Positions 1 through 14,088 of a DNA stretch of 64,000 nucleotides are shown in pieces. The stretch covers positions 184,101-248,100 of the forward strand of contig VXBM01001018.1 in NCBI GenBank assembly GCA_013400155.1. Direction: 5' to 3'. The position numbers and the translations under genes were made by a program. The notes beneath the pieces are model-generated. The model had not been told where the DNA came from and ran no database searches. It saw only the letters and a program-made list of their open reading frames with translations. Numbering within the stretch: the stretch's first letter is position 1; the number at the start of each line of letters is the position of its first letter. Source of the stretch: Helopsaltes ochotensis. Lineage: Eukaryota > Chordata > Aves > Passeriformes > Locustellidae.

Positions 1-3000
1 ATATATATAATTAATAATAATATAATAAGAAAAGTAATGATTAAAAATTGGTTTCTTATGACAGTTTGGCACCTTCATTGCTCTAATGGCAGAAATCATC
101 GCAATTTCTCCTTAAATTGGATCTGTTACCCCTTAGAACAAAGGTAGTGAAAGATGCTCAGGCCATCACTCTGCAAAGTGTTACGGGTCAGGGAAAAGTC
201 TGGAAGGCTGGAAGAGGATCCCAGCTGGAGCAGCATGAAGAACACGATGAGAACAGAACTCAGAGCATGGAGTCTGCATTGTTCAGGAGCCGAGAGGGAG
301 TTGCACCTTTTTGTACATTTGGAGAAATGCCTGTCTTGATTACCAGTTTGTGTTTCTGACAGGCATCACCCTCCAATCCTTCATCCAGGAAAACACAGCA
401 GTGTTTCACTTCATAGCAGTGTGAAGCATCAAAAGCCAAAAGTGTGACGAGAGGACTCTTCAATGTTAGGTAATTTTTCACTTAAAAAAATTAAAATCTT
501 TCTTTAAAACACTGCTCATTTTGCTTTGGAAGTGGTGATCTCCCACCTTCCCCTGTTTGCACAAGGCTGGGTAGGACACGGTGCCAAAAGCAGAGAAATG
601 AGAGGAGTGAGGTGCCCTCAAAGGGGGGGATTTTGTCAGGAGCACTTGGACCTGGGGCACTGAGATGGAAAAAGCAACTGAGGTAGTAAGAAGGGAAAGA
701 AGGTGCTAAGTAATTAGCAAGCAATCAAGGCAGGAGAGAGGAGCTGCACTCGTAGAAGAGTGTGCAGAGCCAGGGTCCCAAAGCAGCACCCACAGCTGTT
801 AGCAGGTACCAGCAACCTGGGCCATTATGGTTGAAGTAACCACCAATAAAATCTAATCAATGAAATCCCTTTTAAGTTGGTTGGATCAGTGACCCAGAAA
901 ATAGCTCCCCTGCAGAAGAGGAAATGATAGTCTATAAAGTGGGAACTCAATGGGAAAAATCTATTAAAGTGAGCGAGCTATAAGGAGACCTTTGGTGTTA
1001 ACTGAAACCTTTTGGAAAGAAGCCACAAAAAACTCGGAGCAGACTTTTAACCCTCCCGCTGCCACCATGCCAGAAAGTGCTGAGGAGGGCAGGGAGGAGG
1101 GTGGCACTGAAACTGCAGGGAAAACAAAAAATCTCCAACAGCATTTTTTAGTGTTAGAGAATGAAGGCATCATTTTATTCTGGCCAGGATGTGCAACAGA
1201 AAGCATCTCATCCACACGTTGCATGGCTTGTGCAGAGAAAATCCTTCCATCACACAAGGTTTTCACTGGGTTTTTCTCATACTTACACAGTCAAAACCCA
1301 GGGAAATTCATTGGTTGAATGTTCATTGCTCACAAGTTAGGCAGTTCTTGGTTTGGGTTTCCTATTGATCCCTTCACCTTCGATGTCAATTAGGTTCTCA
1401 TTCTTGATTCTCTCATCTCTCTTTTCCCAAACCAGGTGTCTCTGACCATGCCAGGGGTGATGTTCGTTTATGGTCATTACCTTTTGTGTATTTTCTGTGC
1501 TACTCCCCAGCCTGCTGGGATGTCAAGCTCATCACACCTTGAGTGACAAAACCATCCTTTGAAAAGAAATTTAAAATTCATTTCCCTTGAGGAAAGTCCA
1601 CAAGACTAACTAAAGTTACCAAAAAAAAAAAAAAATTAGGTTTTGGATCATTTTTCAACAACAGGGTGGGTGTTCAGACCCAGCTGAGTAGTTCTCAGAG
1701 AGGACTGAGGAGTTCTTAGAGAGGATTGAGTATCCAGCAATGCTGGGGATTGAGCTCCAGGAACTGGCTCATCCTACAAGGCTTGGAGCTGATTTCTCCC
1801 CCTGCCAAGCAGTGGATTCACAGCGTGCCCAGAATTACCACTCAGCTTTTTTGTACCCCAGAAGGCATTTAAACCTCAGTTAGCAAGGCATCCTGAGCCT
1901 GGGACAGTGCAGATTCCACAGTGAATCTGATGGACCCAAGAGTGTATTATGAAGGAAAGGGTTTTCTGGCCCCAAATTCAAAATATCCCACCCAACTAAA
2001 TTTGGGGGGAAAAATTAATCCATTTTCCATAGGATTCTTCTTCTTTTTTTTTTTTTTCCAAAAATCAGCTTTCTGTTGCCTACATATAGACAGTATTGAT
2101 TGATTCACTGCTAAGACTAGAAGACAAAAAGCAGAATCTCTGCCTTGTTTCTTCTGACATATCAGTGCAATTTCTGATATGTCTGAGAAGCTAAATGGGG
2201 ATCCAACAGTCCCAGGAATGCAAGTCAATAACAACAAAACTGGGAAAAGCACCTTGAAAGAAGTTATTAACACAGATCTCCTGAAAAATCACAAAATTCA
2301 GAATATGTTATGCATTAAATTCCACATAAGATTAATTTGATTCAATTACTTTATTATTTTTTAAATGCTAGGCCATCCCCATTCATTAGCTAAAAATGAA
2401 GAGGAATTCAGTGATACAAAATAAGTTCTAGTAGCTAGGAAAATTTGTTATCCAGAGCTAGGTCTTGATCAATCAATATAGACTTCATTCTTGCCTATAA
2501 ATCACAGTAAAGAAGCTAAGAATATCCATGTAGAAGTAGAAGTATCAGTCAAATGTGTTTTCACATTTTCAGCTTTAAAAGTATTGGGAGTACTACAGCA
2601 AATCTGCCCCCAGGGACACTTAGTCCTTTTTATCTTCATCTTCACTTGCTACCTCTGACTTTTTTATTCCATGTAAGTGGAAAAGGGATGGGGGGAGAAA
2701 GCCTATATGCACTGGAAGACTCTGTGAAAAACATGTGTAGTCTCTGCTCTTTTTGAAAGGGGTGAGAAAAATCCATGGAATTACAATTTGAGAAATCTTG
2801 TTCTGTGAAGAACCTGCCGTGGGACTGGTGGGTCATCGAAATATTTCTGCCTGTAGTAATCATTATATTAAAACTTCAGATTCTGAAAGTCTGAAAAGAG
2901 GATCCTACTTTATCAGAATTTTCCCTTCCTTTCTCTGAAAACTGTTTCGTCCTGTTGTTTGGCCAAGTAGATTTGCCAGGGAGAACTTAGTGAGGGGGAG

Positions 3001-6000
3001 AAGTGAGGGATCCATTTGGAGGGCTCAACATTTTCTGAGGGAAGCCCCTGCTGGGGTGGGGCTCACGCTGCTTTGCCAGACAAGCTGGTGTCGTCCTGAT
3101 TTTTTCAGCCTTCTGTTGTTTTCATAGTTACTGAGTTCTTTCTCACACGAGTGTTATAAATAGAAGTAATGTTTATATTAATGCAAGTATGTTTTTCATT
3201 CCTCTCTCGAGGAGGGGACAATTGATGGACTTTTGGTTTGACCAATGTGATTGGAGGGGTGGCAACTTTATCCTCCAATCCATGGTCTGGGTGAAAATAC
3301 AATCTATTGGGGTCAGATAATAAAGGCCAGGCTTTTTTGCCCTGTGAACTGGAATGGAGTCTGTGTGCTCTTTTTGTGTCCTATTGTGATAAGCTGGTAT
3401 GTGCCACACTGAAAACCTAAAGACAGAAAAACATAATATGTATTATACATGACATTAATTCAAATTCACCGTTTAAAAGCCATTTTAAGTCACATAAATG
3501 TGCCACATACAATAGTCCACTCTTGGTTCTGAAGAAGTAAATTGTGTCTCCTTTTTTTTTTGACTCTGGATATATTTATGTGGGGCAAGTAACCTGACTG
3601 TGAATTTTGATAAAAGACACTTGTCCTTTCACATTGGATACTGGCCAAGATGTGTGCCCTGCCCTGCAAGCTTTGGAGTGCAGGGGTGCTGAGGCTCCTG
3701 AGCAGCAGATGCAGAGGAGCAGCCTCGTCCCAGCAGATCAAAGCCACACTCTGCTGCAGCTGCAGGCACTCCTGCACCTCTGCCTGCCCAGCCACATCCC
3801 GTCTGTGAAAAATCAGCTTTATTTTCTTGGTAAAATTTAAAAAGTTTAAGAAAAAAGACAATAGGAGACAGAGATAAGGGTTAAATGACTGGGTGCTTGG
3901 TATTTATCTAAGAGCATTACTTTTGGAGATACTTTTTTTTTTTTTTAATTACATTAGCCTGGTGCATATTCACAGACTAGCATGCATGTTTATACTTTTC
4001 TATAAACTAATTTTTATATTTAAGGAACTGTTTGGTATGGCTACTTTTGGGGTCTGTTTTTTAGAGCATGAGTGTTTCTTGGCCGTGGTTTTAGTCTGTT
4101 CTCTTTATTACTTCCAGTTTGGGCTTTGGTCTATACTTTCTTTAGACAGCAGATGCTGATAACTGGCATATCAGTAGCAGAGTCTTTATCATATGTTTAC
4201 TGGATGTTATCCTGACTAAACAGACAGCTCAGGTATAACTACATTAGCTACTACTGCTACTGTGTCTAAGTTTTGTTAATAGCAGAAATAAAAGCAAAGT
4301 TATTTTAACATGATACATATAGCATTTATCTTAATATTTGTGAAAAGCCAACTTTATAATATGTATTTATAGCACATCCTTCCTTGTGTCTTCCCCTTCT
4401 GTGTAAAGGGCAGCAACAGTGGGAAAATTCCCCAGCCCTGAACTCAACTGAAATTACTCTTTCTTAGTAGCCCTAAATAAAACAACAATCCAAATTTTTG
4501 AAATAAACCTTTTTTTTTTCTTGTAATAATTTTCAGCATGTAAGAGTGTTTCAGGGCTTGCTTACAAGAAAAAGGAAAACAAACACGAATCTCCCAACCA
4601 ATTCTGGCAGTACTTTAGAGAACCTTCCAATGACTTCTGTTTGTCAGAGTTTTTAATGTAAACTCATGGCCAGGTGGGAGCTCTGCTGCCTGCTCATGCT
4701 GTTGCAGCACTTTGCTCCTTTTCAGAGCTCTTCCCTTCACAAGGGGCTGAAAGCTGCAGAGGTGGTGGAGCCCAGCGCCTGGCAGAGCCCAGGGCAGTGT
4801 CAGAAACCCAGCAGAGCCCTGGCTTGCCCTGAGCTTCCACTCCTCTGATCCCTTCTCAGTGTCTGTGTGGTAACAAATTGTCCCACCCTGCCCGCTTGGT
4901 CTGTTGGTAGGGATGGAAAGCAGTTGTTTGGACCATTATTCCTTTTTTTTTTTGCGTTCCCTCTAACATCTGTAGTGACCCCAGCTCATCTTTCCCTCCT
5001 CCCAGCGCAAGAACTCTGCGCTCTGACAATGAAGGCGTCTCTTGCACCAAACCCTGGGCACAGCAAGAACCTCCCAAGCCAAGACAACCCCCCGTGGCTC
5101 CTCTTGTTTACTCCAGCAAAGAATGAAGTGATTAAAGAGGCCAGAACATACCTTTTCTCCCCAGGATGCACCGGAGAGGCGCAGCTGAATAAATACCCCG
5201 TGTTTTTGCAGCCCGCTTGCCTGGGAGTTAAACTGCAGGTAGCAAAGAGCTCTGCCAAATGTAGTGATTGCCCCACTCCGCATGCCCTGCCAATCCCACA
5301 GATGAGGGTGACTCGGGAAGATTTATAAGGGCAAAGGCACATTCCTGGAGTTTCCTGGGCTGCAGCTGCAGCTCTCTGGGCTTCCAGTGAGGGCAGGGGA
5401 TGTCTCAGCCTGATGCTCTTCTGCTCTCCCTGGATGGAGCAGAGATAATTCCACACAAGACTGGTTTGTGCATTGTCAGACATCCCTGCCCTTACCCAGC
5501 GTTTTGCACCCCTCTGTAATGGCCTCTCTTCCTCCTAAAAGCTTTACATGTTTTGAGCTCATTTCTCTGTGGGATGCAAAGACACTCTCGGGGAACAGGA
5601 AGGTAAAGGGTTGATGCCCTTTCACTGAGCAGGCAGGTTAAGGTGTGTGTGAGCAAAACTGTTCAATAAGAAGCACAGAAAACTACGGGGAGAGTTTTTA
5701 TAACCTCCATTCCTGGGATTGCAGCAATTTTTCTTTCTCTCCTTCACTTTCTTTGCCTATTTTCATAGACATTAGCAGAACAGAGATGATTCTTCTAGTT
5801 GAAAAAAAATAAAACAAACCCAGTCAGTCACTGGCTTCAGTGGGCTCAAGAATGGCTGCATCTTGTGTAATCAAAACCAGGACATAAAGTTGAGAAACAT
5901 GAGGAAGCAGAGTCCTAATTAGGGAAGAAAAAGAAACTGTGATTTTTTTTTTTCCCAAAGAAAAACAGTATTGGATAGTTCTATTTTCATGTTCAATTTA

Positions 6001-9000
6001 ACTGCTGAAGTGTCATAAAATGCTGTGAACTTGAAAACAGAGTAACTCTTCTCTAATGCTTTTCTAAAGCCCACAAAGAAAAAGATGATTTTTTTAAGGT
6101 ATCCTGCAAAAGGCATGGGGAAACCTGCTGAAGGCTCCTGCTGTTTGGGGTCGTGGGCTGCACTGTACTGCCACTGACTTGGGATCAAACTCGAGGTTCT
6201 TGATTGATGGAAAAGCATTTGCCACTATTTTTCAGTGAGCCTAACTTGCTAACATGAGCTGGCTGAGTGAACACAGAGACACTGTAACTGGGACAAATCC
6301 CAGCTTCCTCTGAAATTTTCAAACAGTTTTTTTTTTTTTTCTTCCTGTCAGATTCCAGACAGATGAAATTTCCTTGGCATAGACCTATTCCATCTCTCCT
6401 CTGAATCACAATAAATCTCGACTTGGAGGGTAACTGATCAAGAGTGTGAGAAGAGAACCTGGCTCTGTGTTCAGATACAGCCTCATCTGCCCACCAGCTT
6501 GCCTTCTCCCAAGGGTCCTGCCTCTGCTACTACTCATTTTCTGGAAAAATCCCGATTTCAGTTTGATTCCAAAGGTTGCTGAGTCCAATTGATACTGTTG
6601 TTTGTATGATAGTGTAAAGAGTGAGTACATTCCTCAGGTCATAAATCATCTCAACCTGACCCCAATTAACTACAGACCCTGGATTTAATTTCTCTCAGTT
6701 CTCAGCAGCCATAACAAATTAGGTCATTCTGTGTCAGTGAGACACTGGAGCAGACACCACTGGGAGCACCACGGGGGGATTCTGGTCCAGTTGTGCTGCA
6801 GGGAGAGTGAAGGAGACAGAATGGATCATATCTTCCTCCTGCTTTCCAGATAGGAGTCATGGCATTCTTGGCAGCATAGGTAAGGGATTTTCATAAGGAT
6901 GCAGTAAAACCACGGATCTAGAAGTTTTATTTAAGTTTTGCTCCCATAAGGGAGCGAGGTGATCTTTGACACCTGTGGCTGCCTGCCTTGCACAAAATGA
7001 TTCAGTTGTACCTCGTGTAAGAATCTAGCACCCAGTCAAACACATCATGAGCTCAGACGTGCACTGCAGGCACCCGAACTGTCCTTCCCTCTTGAAGGCT
7101 CTTCCATTTTCATGTGACACATGGCAAAGACTGCGTGGGACCTGTAAAAGAGACTGTGCCTCTGGATTTCTTTTTGGAAAATGCACTGCTGTAGAGCTGA
7201 TGGTCAACAGATTCCTCAGGTTTGAGAGAGTCTTCTGAAGTGGCACAGCACCACTAAGAAGGATTCAGTGTTCTGTGGAATAAACCCTTTTTGAGCTCAG
7301 TGTGATGCTAGAAATCAAAAAGTTGTGGAAAGAGTGCTGAACCCATTGTTCCTGAGGCTGAGATTTATGCCTTGGGTTTGAACAGGAAAATCCAAATGAC
7401 TCTTTTCTATAATTCACTGCTTTCACTATGTTGTTTTACCAGTAACGTTTATCTTGTGCTTTTAATGTTATCATTAAAGTGCAGTAACAATACAATAATG
7501 GTGAATAATCTAAAATTCCATCCCTGAGGAAGGATAATCAGATCAGTTCACTAATGACAACCAGCATGAGAAATTGATCAATTCTTTTTGTTTCCAATTA
7601 AAACTACCTGCCTTTAGCCCTGTTTTATGCCACTGACTACTTCTTAATTGAGTAATGTAGTTTTTATTTGTGAAACCTCATACTATTAAATGCAATGAGC
7701 TCATCCTTTTTCTTGGCGTCACCTCATCTTGATTCTGGCAGAGACACAAAGAAATTACAGCAGAGAGAAGACTGTAAAAAAGGAGATCATTTTTCTCTTA
7801 AAAATAATGCTAGTCAAGTTGGCCCTGGTAACTGTGAAGGAAAGCGAAAATTCAAGCCCAGTTCCATATTTGAACTTATACACAGATTACAAATCCAACA
7901 TTATTACTCTTGCATTGTCTTCCATATAGTGAGTTATATTTTTCCTATATATTCATGTGTGTAAAAGATGTCAAAGAAACTGCAACCAGAAGAGATTTTT
8001 TCATTTGGAAGTGACCTGTAACAATCACTGAGTCCAACCACTGACTTCTTCAGGGTTGACCAAAAGTTAGAGCACGTTACTAAGAATATTATCAAGTGAA
8101 AGCTCTGGAAAATTTCAGGCACAGCTTCCTCTGCAGCTATTCTCTCATCTTGTTACTCACTGAGAAATCCTCACAATGCATAAAGAAAAGGAACTATGAG
8201 GTGTAAGAGTGGGTCATATTTAATCATGAGATAATGTGGGCCATATTTAATCTCTTGAAGAAGATCCATATTGACCCAGACAAGGACTCCAGATGCCTCT
8301 TCCAGCACTGGGCAGGTCCCACTTTGCAATTTGGGAGGGAGGGTACATACACATGACCATTTTGGTTTCCTTCTTGATGCTTGCCTATTTGAAATGACAA
8401 AATGTCTCTGAGACAAGGCCTGCTCTGAGCCGGGCTCTGGTCTTAAATAATATCTGATGGTGCTACAAAATGGAAGGGGTAAATGGATGGGTTTCCACTG
8501 GGTTTGTTTCCTTTATGGCTTTCTTGGACTTTTTAAACAGCTCTGCCAGGACTGGGAGCTTGTTTTTTTTTCAGAAGTCTTGTAAAGACACAGGAAGAAT
8601 TTAATTATTGCAGTAGAATGACTTTTTTTCATGCTTATTTATTTAATGTTCGAATAGTTGAAAATGTCCTCTCAGTGTGTGCATTAAAGACTTCCTGCCT
8701 GGAGTGTGTGAAGGACCCTGAGCATTCACAAGATATAAACCAGGTTCATACTGGAACCCAGCAGTATAAACATGTCCTCAGTGCAGACAAGAACCCTTAA
8801 GTCTTGTAATGTGAAACATACTCCAGTTGTGTCTGTGTTTTCTCCTGCAAATAAACCAGTGAAAGATGTGCCTAAAACGTTTTCCTGACACAGACAATTT
8901 CTCACCTCATTATTTCATCCTCTTTTTAATAGATTTATTTTTTTTTTATTGGGATACTTTAAAGAATTTATAACTCACTCCAGCTAAATACAGGTGACTT

Positions 9001-10650
9001 GAAGACAGCAAGTAGCCTGACACAAGTCCATGCTGCCAGGACCTTTAAGTAAGAGGCCTCATTTTATACTTTGTGCCTTTTTTAGGCATAATCATAGAAT
9101 AGAGTATTGGATGTTTGTATACTTGAATGAAGATGGCTTCTTGAGCTGCACTTTTCTCCAGAATCTCCTTTTCAATTAACTTCAGACAGAAATAACTGTG
9201 GGTAATTTCTATGGAGAGTTATACTTCTATTCACTGGAAAATAACTTTCAGTCCAGATTTGTAAGATACCCTGACACTGGGACCAGGGGTCTGTCCTTCT
9301 CAGCTAAGAAAAGTGGATGGAGCAATTGAATTAGATCTGATAGATTTTTTTTTTTCTGAATTGTAAACTGCACAGATTCTCAAAATTATATCACTTCTCT
9401 TCATCATCTTTCATGAAAGAAATAGAGAATGGGGAGTGCTGAAATGCAGATATACAGATAAGCATCAAAATATAGAATTAAAAGTTAGATGGAAGTATAA
9501 AACTGTTAGGATGTTTGTGGTGAGTGTTGAAAGGAAGAAACCATCCTTTTTTGGGGTGTCTTTACAATCATCAACTTAACTGTAAGCCCATTGCTGGGTT
9601 AACACTCACCTGGTGATAAATTCCTGGGGGTAGGAAATACTTCAAGGTGGCACTGTGGGTGACAAATTAACCTCGGGTATGAGTGTGGGCCATAACAAAC
9701 TTTCACTGAACTAAAAATCGATGGCTGTAAGAAAGCATGTCCATTCACGTGTCTGTTTCCTGCTCCAAAGCCAGGGATAGTCAGCGTGACTGAGGGAGGC
9801 TTGAAAAAATGTTTTCTTCTTTAATAAGGAAAGAGAAACACGACTCAAACCTCCGTGGTATGAAGTCACCATCCTCCCCGTTACTCACTCCCATTATCTC
9901 TTCTGCAATCTGCTCCCAGAGGAGCTTCCAGACAACCCTGGAAGCTTATCCCTGTCTAAGAGTTATTTAAAAGAATAAAACAACAATTATGGTCTAGAGG
10001 AAGGGAACAATGGTGTAAGGGTCTGGTAGTGTATGAAAATCCATCCCTGCTGCAGAAACTAGAACAATGTGGCATTGTGTGCGTGGGGAGGCGGGGATGG
10101 GGAGCCGGCACCTGGGCCCAGAGCTGAGGGGAAGCTGCCCCATCGTAACTCACCAATACAGCCTGAAAGGCAACAGCCTGAGCCTGAGGTTATTTTACAG
10201 CCACGCCAGGCAAGTTCCAGTCAGACAAAGCCCTTCTGCTGTAAGCACTGGAAGAAAGTGGATTTCCTGTCCATCTGCCTGGAGGAGCTGTGTGGATCCA
10301 GCTCGCGGAGTGCAGTAACCAGTGCAGACATTCTTCTTGAAGGGGCTGTGTGCTTCCCTCAAGGGAAGGGAATTATCCAAAATATGAGATAGTGGCTGAT
10401 GAAACCTAATATGAGCGCTGCTAGAGGTGGGGGGAAGAAAATGGGGTAATTGAAAAATTGTGTGTTCTGTAAAATGCCCTGATTTGTTGTGTGTGCTTGT
10501 TTCCACTTGTAGGAAGTAGGATTTGTTAGCTTTGCTGGTGTAGAGTATGCCCCAGTCAAAATCTCTGGCTGTGAAATGTTTGCTAAAAGGGCTCTCTTGT
10601 TTCCCAGACAGCGTGAACAGGAAGGTTTGGTTCCTTACTTGCAGCATGTC
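1..10650. other. intergenic/non-coding stretch before MEOX1, no gene seen
   Basis: I see no gene here. Open frames are short, mostly under 110 codons, with low-complexity or shifting composition and no recognisable domain. The first 40 bases are an AT-rich simple repeat cut by the window edge. Short A or T runs are scattered throughout, for example near 1620, 2043, 3553, 3932 and 9350. About 7996-8060 weakly resembles a reversed CR1 tail (a 'gagtccaaccactgac'-like core), too decayed to call firmly. By synteny with human 17q21.31 the next gene to the left should be ETV4, but none of its exons are seen. Confidence 0.7.
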
Positions 10651-10775
10651 TATGAAATTTTTTACTGTGAGGGTGACGAGGCCCTGGCACAGGTTACCCA
10701 GAGAAGTTGGGGATGCCCCATCCCTGGAGACATTCAAGGCAACATTGGACTGGCTTTGGGTTACCTTTGGAGTTT
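10651..10775 (+). mobile_element. CR1 LINE 3' fragment
   Basis: The stretch carries the typical order of an avian CR1 3' end: 'tttactgtgagggtgacgag', then 'ccctggcacaggtt', 'cccagagaag', 'gatgccccatccctggaga' and 'cattcaaggcaacattgga'. It is 5'-truncated, as most CR1 copies are, and the final octamer-type tail is not preserved. It is non-coding. Family recognition is from memory of the consensus; the exact subfamily cannot be given. Confidence 0.85.
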
Positions 10776-13700
10776 AAGTAGCTCCATTGACTGGAAAAAT
10801 CACTGCTTAAAGCTGTAGAATGGCATGGAGGGACTGAGGACTAGAAACAGAGGAGTCACAGGATAGAGAACCTGTAAAACAAATCAAGGCCTCTGCTCCA
10901 TTGGCATCTGGTTAGATAGATAAAGAGTCCATAAAGTCTCTGACTCTGAGGAAAGCACTTCTCTTGCTCTATTTAGAAGAGGCAGCACAGATATAAAGGG
11001 CTCCAGCACATATTTTTGTGTTTATAGAGATATCCCCTTCCCTGTGGGCTGTTTGCACTGGCAAAAAGTCTCACTGCTTGGCTTGCCTGTGCTTCCTGGG
11101 GAATTCCTGCCAGACTTCTCTGATGCCATGGGGTGATTGTGTGCTCAGATTATTTATTGAGAATAAGCCATGGAAAACATTGCCAAACATCCCCAGGTAG
11201 CTTCCCTCCCTTCTGTGAGGAGAATACAGCCTGATGTGTATTTCTGAGAAAAATGATTGCAGGTCAAAGACTTTGCTCCCAGACGACAGGCCTTCCCTGG
11301 AAGATTCTTGGCACCAATGGTTCAGAGGTCAAATGCTTTGATGTCAGGGGTGAAATGTTCCTTCTCAAAACACTAAAATCTTGGAGTGAGCAGATGGTTT
11401 AATGAAGAAACTGCCTAAGCACAGAAGATCTCACAGGTGACTCAGAGCTTATTTCTCAGAATTCAGAGCAAGAACAGTTTAGGAGCTGTAATTATGGGTA
11501 CAGACCAAAATCCTGTTGGTTGGTTTTTAAGTAAATTAGGATTCATTATGCTACCATTGACAGCTTCCTTGAAAGGGAAGATTTATTAGCTTCTCATCTG
11601 GTTTGGAAGCTGGTTTTGGTTTCTGTTAGTAGCCAAGAGCCCAAAAGTTTTCATCTCAAAATAAGCTGCTCCTGTAGGTTGCAAACTTTCTAACCACAGT
11701 GGGGAGAAGGTGATGCACAGTGTTAAATGGTTTGAGAGGTTACAAGGGTAGAAGTAAAAAAGAACTCCTGCTCCATGGTGATTTGTGTCCCAGGAGAAGA
11801 GAGTAGGATATCTGAGCACCAGAGTTCTTCACAAAATACAGCTTTCTTTAATCTTTGCCAAGAGCCAAACTACTGAGTTTAGTCAGAAGTCTAATCAGAG
11901 TGCACCAAGGTTGAAGAAGTAAAGCCAGAGACATTTTCTGTTCTTAAGGATACAGTAAACTGTAGCTTCTTCTTATCTGTGCTTAGGTAATTTTTTTACC
12001 CAAATAGTTTTATGTCACCTGAGCAGTGAGATTATGAACATGTTTCTAACATTAGGTTTGTTAACCAAAAGAATGGTGTTCTGTCATTGTCCACCCTTGT
12101 CACTGCTGCAGTGACTGAGATCTGACCATAACTCCCTGTCTGTAGCACCTTCCATTTAAATATCTACCACAAGTGTCCCAGGAGGAAGCTGAGGGTATTT
12201 TTTCCTTATAATAAAGATCTGAAGAGATAAGGGTAAGTGTAGCTCAGAGAGAGAACATGCATACCCCTAAATATTGTAACTGATTATATGGTAGTTATTA
12301 TATTCACAGAATTTACATGGGTTTACATCCATGCTGTGACTGCAGGTTTGTAGAGAGGCGCTGTGTGAGACATCCCTGATGCTGTTTTCTTAGGTTTTCT
12401 TTTTCAGGGGCCCAGGAGTGTTGGGATTTTGTTTTGTGTAACTGTTGTTTTTGGATCAAGTAGATTAAGAGCAAATAATGCAGTATGGGAAACAAGAGAA
12501 TAACCTACTTCACTTACTGAGTGCTGTTCAAACTGCTCAAGTTTCTTTAGTTTTAAATAATTTATTTTTAAAAATGATTATTCTTTTAATTTAATATATA
12601 CTCCAAAGTGTTGATTTTTTTTTAAATCTGTCAATCAGAGTTTGGAAATGTTGAGAAAGAATGTAATGCATGTTTTTTCTTTGTAGATGCAGTATGCAGC
12701 TCTTAGAAAACAGTACAGTACCTCTGTTTCAAAAAAAAAGTTGATATTTATCAGTTTTGAGATCTTTTACAAGTGGAATTACCACTAACAGCTTTATAAA
12801 CATATCATCCAGATATACAAATTTGTACCCAGCATATCTACAGTTTACATGCAACCACAACAGCAGTGCATCAGAGTTAGGTGAAAGGCCGTAGCTGCAA
12901 ATAACGGTTACCTTTGAAATATTTAAACCAAAGTGTCAGTATTCTCAATAGTCATAATGTGGAACATTAGTGTAAAATTCTGCTTAAAATATGGCATTAG
13001 TACATGAAACAAAAAGATACAAGAAATGGGAGTAGGCACTATACTTTTCTAAATCATCAGAATTTGATACACTACAAGTTGCAGTTGAAAGCAGGGATAA
13101 TTTAAAGTGGGAATGTTCTTAAGTGTTCTTAAGACTTCTGGTGGTGCTGTGGCAGTTTATTGGAAAACTTGAAACCAAAATAGTGATATTTCAGCTGTTG
13201 TATTGAGAGCTCAATCTCTGCAGTGCCTGGTAGTAGTCATTTGGTAATGACTGCTCTGAAAAAATATTTGAAACTGAGATCTAGCAATTTAATTTCAGGA
13301 TTTACAGTAAGCTTGGAAGAAATCTCCCTCTGCAAATTGCTGCCCTCAACAAGGCACCTACCTTCTTGCACTGTCAGTGTGAAAGCCATCTCTTCTGAAA
13401 GTGGTGAGCAGACTTCTGTGTATATGTATTTATAGTCTCACATTTTATTTTGTAACCTTATTGCCTAGTCATACAGGTGTTCAACTTATTTTGCAAGAAA
13501 AATCAGTGACTATCAAAGTATTTATTTCTCTCCAAGTAGGGCTCAAGGAAAATGTGCATTGTCAAGTCCCAATGCAGACTGAATAGGTGTGACCAGGGAA
13601 AGCCTGGATGAGAATACAGCTGCAGATACTGACGAACAATCTGGATTTTCTGGATGTTTGAGAGACTCGACAACATTACTCCTGTTTTATATTCAGCGTT

Positions 13701-13965
13701 TGTTGTTGTTTTTTTTTCTGTAGGCACATCAGTGGTAGTAAGACAGTTCAAGAGACAAAAATCAAAACCATGCTCTCCTTTGGGATTTTTTCTCCCCCTG
13801 TGCTCTTTAATTGCCTCTGTAACCTCAAGCATCATGCACCTTTTAAAGACTACGGGCTACAGGATTGGCAGGCAGGGTGATCTCATTGTGTAGCTGATCC
13901 TAAGCAGTTGCACCCACACTCCGAACAGTGACTTTCTCCAAACTCCTCTCCCTTTGCTGCAGGGA
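10776..13965. other. non-coding DNA downstream of MEOX1, including its probable 3' UTR
   Basis: No gene is seen. The right-hand part should contain the MEOX1 3' untranslated region, because MEOX1 is transcribed leftward. On the minus strand AATAAA occurs at 13521-13526 and 13444-13449, about 440 and 520 bases beyond the stop codon. Either could be the poly(A) signal. Further left, 12540-12620 is strongly AT-rich. Confidence 0.5.
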
Positions 13966-14088
13966 CTACTCAGAGCTGGGGGAGGCAGCAGAGTCCACAT
14001 CCTCTGTGTCATGTTCGTGTGGGGGCACTGCTTGCCCACCTTTAACACGTTTCCACTTCATTCTTCTGTTCTGAAACCATACTTTGAC
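13966..14088 (-). CDS. MEOX1: MEOX1 exon 3 (C-terminal part of homeodomain, stop)
   Basis: Last coding exon of the mesenchyme homeobox 1 gene. It follows a 'tttatcacccag' acceptor in phase 0 and encodes residues 204-243, then stop. It opens with [14 protein letters not shown], the third, DNA-recognition helix of the homeodomain, with the invariant W48, F49, N51 and R53 positions present (residues 207, 208, 210 and 212). The tail ends in SPSSE, as in mammalian MEOX1. The intron splits the homeodomain just before VKVWF, as in MEOX genes. The middle of the tail ([13 protein letters not shown]) is divergent and acidic, like the mammalian tail. Confidence 0.97.

Noticed and set aside
4867..5483. 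Overlapping frames of 153 (plus) and 165 (minus) codons
   Set aside because: They overlap on opposite strands in moderately GC-rich DNA, with no domain or conserved start.
7996..8330. Possible decayed, reversed CR1 copy
   Set aside because: Only short matches such as 'gagtccaaccactgac'; the rest does not follow the CR1 order well enough to call.
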